Assembly (NCBI GenBank): GCA_964438205.1
Contig: CAYTJQ010000097.1
Span: 1 to 6,744 of the forward strand
DNA length: 6,744 bases
Direction: 5' to 3'
DNA from: Pseudohaliea sp964438205
Lineage (GTDB): Bacteria > Pseudomonadota > Gammaproteobacteria > Pseudomonadales > Halieaceae
Shown: positions 1 through 5,440 of the stretch, one piece after another
Layout of the letters: every line of letters begins with the position of its first letter
Numbering within the stretch: position 1 is the first letter of the stretch
Made by a program: the position numbers and the translations under genes
The notes under the pieces: model-generated
The model's input: the letters and a program-made list of their open reading frames with translations, nothing else
The model's database searches: none
Told to the model about the DNA's origin: nothing

Positions 1-806
1 TCGGCCGCCGGGTCGCGGGGGCTGATCGGCGCGTGGAAGCTGACCGCGTAGCGGGCGTCCTTCAGTCGGCGCACCCGCGCCGGGACCAGCGCGCAGCCCT
101 GCTTGAGGGCCAGCTTCGCCGGCATCATCGAGCTCGCCTTCGGGTGGCCGAAGAAGTCGATGTCCTCGCCGTCATCCACCCGCCGGTCGACCACGACCCC
201 CACGCTGCGCCCGCCGCGCAGCGCCTTGAGCAGGGCCCGCGCGCTGTTGTCCCGGGGCACCAGCTCGCAGTTGAGCACCGCGCGGGAGCGCAGCAGCATG
301 CGGTCGAGGTAGGGGTTGCTGGGCGGTGAATAGAGCGTGGCGTTGGCAATGCCCAGGCGGGTCAGGGCGCTGCCGACCACTTCCCAGCTCGACAGGTGCG
401 CACAGGCGATGACGCAGGGCTGCTGGTCGACGGGGTCGGCGGCCGTGGTGTCGATGGCGAGGCGCGACGCCTCGCGGGAAAAGCGGTCGAGGTGCGGGTA
501 CTCGGCGAGGATGCGGCCGCCCTGGCGCCAGCAGGCGCGGGCGAGGTGCTCGAGGCTGCCGGCGCCCAGGGTCGGGAACGCGATGGCGAGGTTGTCCCGC
601 ACCAGCCGGTGCTTGCTCGTCAGGCGCGGCCCGATCCAGCCGCCGACGCGCGCGCCCAGGCGCGAAGCGAGGTCCACCGGCAGCAGCCGGAACCCCTTCA
701 GCAGCAGCCAGACGAAAACGAAGTCGATGCGCCAGAGCAGCCGCCGCAGCCAGGGGTAGCGCCGGGCCGGCCCCTTGAGCGGGGCGCCGATGATGAACTC
801 GGCCAT
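1..806 (-). CDS. LpxL/HtrB-family (lipid A biosynthesis) acyltransferase, 3' end cut by window edge
   Basis: An inner-membrane acyltransferase of the LABLAT family, whose best-known members move an acyl chain from acyl-ACP to Kdo2-lipid IVA. The visible 268 residues start at ATG 806. Residues about 25-45 are a hydrophobic helix (FVFVWLLLKGFRLL), the usual N-terminal anchor. The catalytic H-x4-E motif is HLSSWE, with H137 and E142. Further family blocks are VVVDRR (205-209) and IDFFGHPKAS (216-225), matching the conserved D-R...FFG..A region. Family members are about 300 residues, so roughly 30-40 C-terminal residues are missing. The ATG overlaps the stop of the upstream reductase gene as TGATG and has no clear Shine-Dalgarno, which suggests translational coupling. 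The family is clear. The substrate is not: the SSW in place of the common GNW, and the operon with ceramide-type genes, suggest an acceptor other than lipid A, but this is inference. Confidence 0.85.
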   Translation of the reverse strand, partial: MAEFIIGAPLKGPARRYPWLRRLLWRIDFVFVWLLLKGFRLLPVDLASRLGARVGGWIGPRLTSKHRLVRDNLAIAFPTLGAGSLEHLARACWRQGGRILAEYPHLDRFSREASRLAIDTTAADPVDQQPCVIACAHLSSWEVVGSALTRLGIANATLYSPPSNPYLDRMLLRSRAVLNCELVPRDNSARALLKALRGGRSVGVVVDRRVDDGEDIDFFGHPKASSMMPAKLALKQGCALVPARVRRLKDARYAVSFHAPISPRDPAA

Positions 807-1762
807 CAGCCCAGCCCCGGCAGGGTGGCGAGCCCGGCGGCGAGGCCGATGGCCGGCCGCCAGCCCGTGGCCGCGGTGATCGCTGCGTTGTCGGCGACCC
901 AGTCCGGGTGCCGCAACTCGCGCAGCTTCGACGGCGTGAGCATCGGCGCGCGACCCAGGAGGCGGGCCGTTGCAAGGTTGCCGCTGGCAACGAGGTCCAG
1001 CAGCAGCCGCGGCAGCGGCAGCAGCCGTACCCGGCGGTCGCGCTGCCGGGCCACGACTTCGGCGATGTCGCGCCAGCTGTAGCCGCCCTCGCGGCCGTCG
1101 TGGAGCGGGAAGGTCTCGCCGGTCGCCGCCTCCGCCCCGAGGCAGGCGAGGGTGGCGCTCACCGCATCGTCGACGTGCAGCAGCGAGGCGCGCGCCGCGG
1201 CACTGCCGGGCAGCGGCGCGATCCCGCGGGCCATGGTGCGCAGCAGGGGCAGCAGTTCCCGGTCCCCGGGGCCATAGACGGCCGGCGGGCGCAGGATGGT
1301 CCAGGGCAGGGCGGTCACCGCCGTCTCGCGCAGCGCATCCTCCGCTTCCTTCTTCGAGCGGCCGTACCAGGACAGGCGCGGCTCGCGGGCGGCGAGGGAG
1401 GAAAAGAACAGCAGCCGCGGCGGTTCCGGCTGCCCGGCGAGCGCCAGGAACAGGTTGCGGCTGCCTTCGACATTCGCGCGGTGGAAGTCGCCATAGCGCG
1501 CGCCGCGCACGGCGCCGGCGAGGTGAACGACATAGCGGCAGTCGTGCACCAGCGCCTGCAGGGCGTCGCGGTCGTCGAGGTCACCGCGGACCAGCTCGCA
1601 GCCCGCGGCGGCCAGCTCGCCGGCGCTGCCGGGGCGGCGGGCGAGGGCGCGCACCGGGTGCCCGCGGTGGCGCAGGGTCAGGGCGAGGTTGCGGCCGATG
1701 AAACCGGTGGCCCCGGTGAGGGCGATGCGGGCCCCGGGTTCAGGCCCCGGTTCGCCGTTCAG
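806..1762 (-). CDS. NAD(P)-dependent epimerase/dehydratase-type extended SDR, CerR-like (putative 3-ketoceramide reductase)
   Basis: An extended short-chain dehydrogenase, 318 residues, the usual length. The Rossmann motif TGATGFIG has its glycines at 17, 20 and 23. Asp61 lies in RGDLDD. The motif NVEGSRNL starts at 97, catalytic serines are at 121-122 (FFSSLAA), and the catalytic pair is Tyr133/Lys137 (SWYGRSK). In Caulobacter the homologous neighbour of the acyl-ACP synthetase (CerR) reduces the ceramide keto group, and the same role is inferred here. Generic sugar-epimerase or dihydroflavonol-reductase-like activity remains possible. The start is unusual. The first beta strand begins 12 residues after CTG 1762, and no in-frame ATG, GTG or TTG lies between it and a GTG at 1996, which is deep inside the ligase gene. 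I therefore chose the CTG, which overlaps the ligase stop as CTGA. The 3' end overlaps the acyltransferase start by one base. Confidence 0.85.
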   Translation of the reverse strand: MNGEPGPEPGARIALTGATGFIGRNLALTLRHRGHPVRALARRPGSAGELAAAGCELVRGDLDDRDALQALVHDCRYVVHLAGAVRGARYGDFHRANVEGSRNLFLALAGQPEPPRLLFFSSLAAREPRLSWYGRSKKEAEDALRETAVTALPWTILRPPAVYGPGDRELLPLLRTMARGIAPLPGSAAARASLLHVDDAVSATLACLGAEAATGETFPLHDGREGGYSWRDIAEVVARQRDRRVRLLPLPRLLLDLVASGNLATARLLGRAPMLTPSKLRELRHPDWVADNAAITAATGWRPAIGLAAGLATLPGLG

Positions 1763-3531
1763 GCCGTGGCGACCCGAACGCGGAGTTCCTCGGCGACCGC
1801 GTTCAGGCGCTCCTCGTCGTGGGCGGCAATGAAGTCGAGGCGCGCCTTGGCGCGGGACAGCTTGCCGGAGGAGGTACGGGGCAGCGAGTGCGGGGGCACC
1901 AGCTCGACGTAGCAGTCGAGGCCGAGCTCCGTGCGGACGATGGCCGTGAGCCGGCGCACGAGACCGTGGCGCTTGTTCGGGTCGCGCTCGCGGCACTGCA
2001 CCACCAGCACACACATCTCTTCGCCCTCGTGGTCCGGGGCGGAGAAGGCGAGGGCATCGCCCACACGCACTTCCGGCTGGGTCTCGGCGAGGTGCTCGAG
2101 GTCCTGCGGCCAGATGTTGCGGCCGTGGATGATGATGAGGTCTTTCTTGCGGCCGGTGATCGTGAGCACGCCGTCCGCGAGGTAGCCGATGTCCCCCGTG
2201 TTCAGCCAGCCGTCACCGCAGAGGGCGTGGGCCGTCTCCTCCGGCAGGTTGTAGTAGCCGGACATCACGCTGGGGCCGCGCAGGTGGATGACGCCGCTCT
2301 TCCAGTCGGGCAGGGCGTTGCCGTCCTCGTCGCGGATTTCCACCTCGAAGCTCGGCAGCGGGACGCCGCAGTTGACGAAGTGGCGGCCGCGGCCCTCGGT
2401 CTCGCCGCGGTCCATGAGCACGGCCTCGTGCTGGTCGGCGAGGTGGTCGCTGTCGATGTAGTGGGTGCTGAACCCCTCCGAGAGCGGCGAGAAACTCACC
2501 CCGAGGGTGCACTCGGCCATGCCGTAGCAGGCGACGAAGGCGCGTTGGTCGAAACCCGCCGGCGCGAGGATGTCGGCGAAGTGCTCTAGGGTCTGCGGCC
2601 GGATCATCTCGGCGCCGATGCCGGCCACGCGCCAGTGGCTGAGGTCGTACTCGGCGATGTCGCCGGGGCGCACGCGGCGGGCGCAGAGGTCGTAGCCGAA
2701 GCTCGGTGCGAAGGCGATGGTGGCCTTCGACTGCGTCATCATCTTCAGCCACTGGCGGGGGCGCATGGCGAACTCGCGCGTGTCGAGGTAGTCGACGGAG
2801 ATCTGCGCGGCCACCGGGGTCAGCACGAAGCCCACCAGGCCCATGTCGTGGTAGAACGGCAGCCAGGACATGAGGCGGTCCCTGCCGGTGATGTCCAGGC
2901 CGTGCGCGACGATGCCGTGCAGGTTGGCCATAGCGGTCTCGTGGCGGATGATCACGCCGCGGGGGAAGCGGGTGCTGCCGGAGGTGTACTGCAGGTAGGC
3001 GATGTCGCCCGCATCGACGGGCGGCAGGTCGATGGCCGGCACGTCCAGGGCGTAGAAGGCCTCCGGCGTCGCCACCATGCGCACCGACAGGCCCTCGCTC
3101 GCTTCCTCGAGGAAGCCGAGGTAGCCCTCGGAGGCCACGGCGACGTCGGCGTCGCTGGCCTCGAGCAGGCGGTGCAGCTGGGCGACGTAGGCCTCGTGGG
3201 CGCCGATTTTCACCGAGGCGGGCAGTGCCACCGGGATCAGGCCGGCGTACTGGCAGGCGTAGAAGAAGCGGACGAAGTGGGGGTCGGTCTCCGCGACGAG
3301 GGCGACGCGGTCACCCTTGGCAAGGCCCAGGCCCAGCAGCTGCCGGGCGAGTTCCCGCGCCTGCTCGCGCAGTGCGCGGTAGGTGAGGCGATCGTAGATG
3401 CGGCCGCGGCCGTTGAAGAAGTTGCAGCCGGTGTCCCCCTGCGCGGCGTAGTCCAGGGCCTCCGTCAAGGTGGTGAAGTCGGCCGGCCGGAACGGCAGCG
3501 AGTTAGCTGTGGGTGTGGCTGAAATGTGCAA
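1759..3531 (-). CDS. Fatty-acyl-AMP ligase / acyl-ACP synthetase, AasR-like
   Basis: An ANL-superfamily adenylating enzyme, 590 residues from the TTG at 3531, close to the fatty-acyl-AMP ligase branch. It should activate a free fatty acid as acyl-AMP and pass it to an acyl carrier protein, or to CoA. Motifs in order: P-loop YTSGSTRFPRG (182-192), SWLPFYHDMGL (222-232), SFGYDLCARR (277-286), adenine-site YGMAE (336-340), GWLNTGD (441-447), hinge GRKKDLIIIHGRN (460-472) and PRTSSGK with catalytic Lys557. In Caulobacter ceramide synthesis such an enzyme (AasR) loads a dedicated ACP. It is the first gene of the minus-strand operon and overlaps the reductase by four bases. The start is uncertain: ATG 3561 and GTG 3639 are in frame, but only the TTG has a good Shine-Dalgarno (AAGGGAG, 8-nt spacer). 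OleC-type olefin ligases are an alternative, but the sequence looks more FAAL-like. Confidence 0.88.
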   Translation of the reverse strand: MHISATPTANSLPFRPADFTTLTEALDYAAQGDTGCNFFNGRGRIYDRLTYRALREQARELARQLLGLGLAKGDRVALVAETDPHFVRFFYACQYAGLIPVALPASVKIGAHEAYVAQLHRLLEASDADVAVASEGYLGFLEEASEGLSVRMVATPEAFYALDVPAIDLPPVDAGDIAYLQYTSGSTRFPRGVIIRHETAMANLHGIVAHGLDITGRDRLMSWLPFYHDMGLVGFVLTPVAAQISVDYLDTREFAMRPRQWLKMMTQSKATIAFAPSFGYDLCARRVRPGDIAEYDLSHWRVAGIGAEMIRPQTLEHFADILAPAGFDQRAFVACYGMAECTLGVSFSPLSEGFSTHYIDSDHLADQHEAVLMDRGETEGRGRHFVNCGVPLPSFEVEIRDEDGNALPDWKSGVIHLRGPSVMSGYYNLPEETAHALCGDGWLNTGDIGYLADGVLTITGRKKDLIIIHGRNIWPQDLEHLAETQPEVRVGDALAFSAPDHEGEEMCVLVVQCRERDPNKRHGLVRRLTAIVRTELGLDCYVELVPPHSLPRTSSGKLSRAKARLDFIAAHDEERLNAVAEELRVRVATA

Positions 3532-3539
3532 CGATCCGT

Positions 3540-3546
3540 CTCCCTT
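3540..3546 (-). promoter_or_regulatory. Shine-Dalgarno supporting a TTG start of the ligase
   Basis: AAGGGAG on the minus strand lies 8 nt before TTG 3531. The sequence just before ATG 3561 (ending CCGCGGG) and before GTG 3639 shows nothing comparable. This favours the TTG start, though TTG is a rarer initiation codon. Confidence 0.5.
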
Positions 3547-3677
3547 CGGTCTTGACTCCATCCCGCGGCGCCGTGGTTCAGGCGCTTGCGGGACGTGCTG
3601 CCGCAATATCCTTCTGCCGCTATGCTCCCGCGGGAACACAGCGTCACAACACTTCGATACGGGAGCTCATGGTAGCA

Positions 3678-3695
3678 TTCCGCGAAGATGCGGAA
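3678..3695. repeat. 18-bp dyad TTCCGC-N6-GCGGAA, operator candidate
   Basis: A perfect 6-bp inverted repeat, TTCCGC then GAAGAT then GCGGAA, lies a few bases downstream of the candidate ligase -10 and so across the expected transcription start. Its half-site spacing is typical of helix-turn-helix repressors. No known regulator is recognised, and no regulator gene lies in the window. Confidence 0.35.
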
Positions 3696-3702
3696 ACAGG
3701 AA

Positions 3703-3711
3703 ATAATACCA
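3703..3711 (-). promoter_or_regulatory. Candidate extended -10 promoter of the ligase operon
   Basis: On the minus strand TGG-TATTAT forms an extended -10 element (five of six matches to TATAAT plus the TG dinucleotide) in the AT-richest stretch of the window. No -35 with normal 16-18 bp spacing is obvious. TTGACT at 3721-3716 is too close, and TTGAGA upstream is about 20 bp away. Transcription would start near 3697, giving a leader of about 165 nt before TTG 3531. This is inferred from sequence only. Confidence 0.35.
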
Positions 3712-3790
3712 AGCCAGTCAATAACCTATCTCAATCCGGGGAAGCTCTACATGAACTTCTCCTCCGGCTTTTCCACCAGCTCTATAACGG

Positions 3791-3830
3791 CCTGGCGGCC
3801 CCCTCTCGGACCGCCGCCAGGGGCTGGCGG
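3791..3830. repeat. Competing inverted repeats (two alternative hairpins)
   Basis: CCTGGCGGC (3791-3799) pairs perfectly with GCCGCCAGG (3813-3821). The central arm, as CCGCCAG (3814-3820), also pairs perfectly with CTGGCGG (3824-3830) across a GGG loop. The two hairpins share the middle arm and exclude each other. No T-tract follows in either direction, so this is not a standard intrinsic terminator. It lies about 125 nt upstream of the GNAT-like gene. Confidence 0.4.
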
Positions 3831-3906
3831 TCACGCAACAAGGGCCTCTGACAGCAGCGGGACCGGGAAAGTTCCGTGGACGGCGGCAATTCCCTGCGCT
3901 GGCGGG

Positions 3907-3912
3907 TATACT
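3907..3912 (+). promoter_or_regulatory. Candidate -10 element of the bCerS-like/nucleotidyltransferase genes
   Basis: TATACT matches the sigma-70 -10 consensus at five of six positions. It lies about 42 bp upstream of the GTG at 3954, giving a short leader of roughly 35 nt. No good -35 is visible at the correct distance, so a weak or activator-dependent promoter is possible. Confidence 0.3.
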
Positions 3913-3943
3913 CGCTGCCTTCCACAGGCCCGGGGGTGAGTGG

Positions 3944-3950
3944 GGAGAGG
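3944..3950 (+). promoter_or_regulatory. Shine-Dalgarno that fixes the GTG start at 3954
   Basis: GGAGAGG (3944-3950) contains GGAG six bases before GTG 3954. In-frame GTGs at 3876 and 3936 have no such site, and the family's conserved N-terminal block starts soon after 3954. Confidence 0.6.
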
Positions 3951-3953
3951 TGC

Positions 3954-4517
3954 GTGAGCGAGCAGCGACAGGCAGGTGACCGGTCCCTGGCCGTGGTGCC
4001 CCTGGCCGGGCGGCGCGACCTCGACCGTTTCATAAACCTGCCGCGGCAGCTCTACGCCGACGACCCCTGTTTCATCGCGCCGCTGGCTTTCGAACAGCGC
4101 CAGCGCTTCTCGCCGAAGAGCCCCTATGCGGCGCACGCACGCTGGCAGGGCTGGCTCGCGCTCGACGGCGACCGCCCCGTGGGCCGCATCACCGCGCAGG
4201 TCGACCGTCTCGAGCGCGACCCGGCGCTGGGCTACTTCGGCATGCTCGAGGCGGACCGGCCGGACGCGGTCGGCCCGCTGGTGGCNNNNNNNNNNNNNNN
4301 NNNNNNNNNNNNNNNNNNNNNNNNNNNNNNNNNNNNNNNNNNNNNNNNNNNNNNNNNNNNNNNNNNNNNNNNNNNNNNNNNNNNNCTGCACGGCCGCGGC
4401 GTGACCGAGGTGGAGATGGGCTGGATCCTCGAGGACAATGCCGGCATGCGCAACATCATCGAAACCATCGGCGGCGAGGCGTACAAGCGCTACCGCGTCT
4501 ACGAGAAGGATCTCTGA
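3954..4517 (+). CDS. GNAT-like N-acyltransferase, bacterial ceramide synthase (bCerS)-like, interrupted by assembly gap
   Basis: A member of the GNAT-related family typified by Caulobacter CC_1154 (bCerS), which N-acylates the sphingoid base; homologues are often annotated as N-acetyltransferase. Visible N-terminal hallmarks (residues 23-40) are DRFINLPRQLYADDPCF. They are followed by SPKSPYAAHA (53-62), then GRITAQVDRL (77-86) and YFGMLEA (94-100). After the gap come EMGWILEDNAGMR and a C-terminal YKRYRVYEKDL, both typical of the family end. GTG 3954 has a strong Shine-Dalgarno. The apparent length of 187 codons is meaningless: 100 N replace the middle, whereas relatives, as I remember them, are near 380 residues. 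About 220-230 residues are probably missing, and continuity of frame is by chance. The next gene starts 5 nt after the stop. Not every family member is a proven ceramide synthase; the function rests on the neighbouring ligase and SDR. Confidence 0.75.
   Translation: MSEQRQAGDRSLAVVPLAGRRDLDRFINLPRQLYADDPCFIAPLAFEQRQRFSPKSPYAAHARWQGWLALDGDRPVGRITAQVDRLERDPALGYFGMLEADRPDAVGPLVXXXXXXXXXXXXXXXXXXXXXXXXXXXXXXXXXXLHGRGVTEVEMGWILEDNAGMRNIIETIGGEAYKRYRVYEKDL
4286..4385. other. Assembly gap (100 N placeholder)
   Basis: A run of exactly 100 undetermined bases, the conventional placeholder for a scaffold gap of unknown size. It falls inside the bCerS-like gene, with recognisable N- and C-terminal family blocks on its two sides. 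The true gap is therefore probably several hundred bases, about 670 bp if the gene has the usual length. Confidence 0.95.
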
Positions 4518-4522
4518 GCCCC

Positions 4523-5323
4523 ATGCCCTTCGACCCCGGCCAAGACCCCATGACCGCCGTCGTCCTCGCCGGCGACCGCAGCAAGAGCGATGCCCTGGTG
4601 GAGCGCTCCGGCGCCGGTGCCAAGGCCCTGCTCGACCTCGGCGGCGAACCCATGGTGCTGCGCGTGCTGCGCGCCCTCGGCGAGGCCCGCGCCATCCGCC
4701 GGGTGGTCCTCGCCGGCCCGGAGCGCGAGGCGGTGGACCGGGCGCCGGCCCTGGTGAGCTACCTCGAGGGTGCCGCCGTGGAGTGGCAGCCGCCCCGGGT
4801 GTCCCCGAGCACGAGTGCCTACGAGGTGATGCAGGACATTCCGCCGGAGGAACCGGTGCTGCTGACCACGGCGGACCACCCGCTGCTCACCGCGGAGATC
4901 GTCGATGCGTTCGCCCGGCAGAGCCTGGTGGACGACGTCGACGTGACCGTGGGCCTCGCGCCGCACGCCATCGTTCTCGAGGGCTACCCGGGCATCCGCA
5001 AGACGGTGCTGCGCTTCAGCGACGGCGAATTCTGCGGCTGCAACCTGTTCGCCTTCCTCACCCCCGAGGGGCGGCAGATCGCCGCCTTCTGGCGCAAGAT
5101 CGAGCAGCAGCGCAAGAAGCCGCTGCGGGTCATCGGCATGCTCGGCTGGTGGGCGGTCATCCGCTACCGGCTGGGGCTCCTGCCGCTGGAGGAGGCGCTG
5201 GCCAAGCTCGGCAAGCGCCTCGGCCTGCGCATAAGGGCCGTCGTGCTGCCCTATGCCAACGCGGCCATCGACGTCGACTCCATCGCCGACCTCGACCTGG
5301 TGCAGACGACCATCGATCGCTAG
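4523..5323 (+). CDS. MobA-like nucleotidyltransferase (NTP transferase domain) of unknown substrate
   Basis: A 266-residue protein with a GT-A/MobA-like NTP transferase fold, expected to couple an NTP to a phosphorylated acceptor and release pyrophosphate. Visible signs are a nucleotide-binding start VVLAGDRS (13-20), AKALLDLGGEPMVLRVL (33-49) with Lys34, the metal-binding region LLTTADHPLL (113-122) with Asp118, GCNLFAF (172-178) and a C-terminal AAIDVDSIADL (248-258). The first motif reads AGDRS rather than the AGGxSxR of MobA, so molybdopterin guanylylation is unlikely. Residues about 203-225 are fairly hydrophobic. ATG 4523 lies 5 nt after the bCerS-like stop, pointing to an operon; ATG 4550 is a possible later start. 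I infer a role in activating a headgroup for the lipid made by the neighbouring genes, without direct proof. Confidence 0.8.
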   Translation: MPFDPGQDPMTAVVLAGDRSKSDALVERSGAGAKALLDLGGEPMVLRVLRALGEARAIRRVVLAGPEREAVDRAPALVSYLEGAAVEWQPPRVSPSTSAYEVMQDIPPEEPVLLTTADHPLLTAEIVDAFARQSLVDDVDVTVGLAPHAIVLEGYPGIRKTVLRFSDGEFCGCNLFAFLTPEGRQIAAFWRKIEQQRKKPLRVIGMLGWWAVIRYRLGLLPLEEALAKLGKRLGLRIRAVVLPYANAAIDVDSIADLDLVQTTIDR

Positions 5324-5440
5324 GGCAGCCGGGCCGGGCTCGCCGCCCCGCGGGAGCCTCCCCCCGGAGTAGTAGTGCCCGCGGGCGCCGCCATGCGCTA
5401 GGCTTGTGCTACACGCCGACATTTTGCGGGAGGCCCGCCC
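5324..5440 (+). promoter_or_regulatory. Intergenic region and ribosome binding site upstream of the aminotransferase
   Basis: This 117-bp GC-rich spacer separates the nucleotidyltransferase from the aminotransferase. GGGAGG at 5428-5433 is a strong Shine-Dalgarno 7 nt before ATG 5441. It sits inside a small perfect inverted repeat, GCGGG-AGG-CCCGC (5426-5438). TAGGCT at 5399-5404 is a weak -10 candidate without a clear -35. No T-tract terminator is visible, so read-through from the upstream genes cannot be excluded. Confidence 0.45.

Larger units (their letters stand above)
3532..3953. other. Divergent intergenic control region without a convincing gene
   Basis: About 420 bp separate the ligase TTG from the GTG of the GNAT-like gene. 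The part around 3640-3770 is clearly less GC-rich than the flanking genes, as expected for promoters. It holds a candidate extended -10 for the minus operon, a dyad next to it, a set of competing inverted repeats and a candidate -10 for the plus genes, each listed separately. Open frames here, such as the one at 3688-3939 on the plus strand, give low-complexity Ser/Gly/Pro-rich peptides with no recognisable domain, so I do not call them genes. No tRNA, rRNA or T-tract terminator is visible. Confidence 0.7.

Noticed and set aside
806..3531. OleC-OleD type olefin biosynthesis pair (AMP ligase plus SDR)
   Set aside because: The ligase has FAAL-type motifs (SWLPFYHDMGL, SFGYDLCARR). No OleA thiolase or OleB hydrolase is present, and the divergent bCerS-like gene favours sphingolipid synthesis. 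It is not fully excluded.
3688..3939. Small plus-strand ORF (83 codons) with an internal ATG at 3751 preceded by GGGGAAG
   Set aside because: Composition is Ser/Gly/Pro-rich with no domain or signal peptide, and it runs through the inverted repeats and a promoter-like region. A leader peptide is possible but unsupported.
4286..4385. Intact 187-residue GNAT protein reading through the N run
   Set aside because: The 100 N are a placeholder of arbitrary length, so the apparent in-frame continuity and short protein are accidental.
3626..5385. Repeated palindrome CCCGCGGG at 3627, 5347 and 5378, the last two 31 bp apart, as a shared operator
   Set aside because: The same 8-mer also occurs inside the reductase coding sequence at 1223. 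Such words are expected by chance at this GC content.
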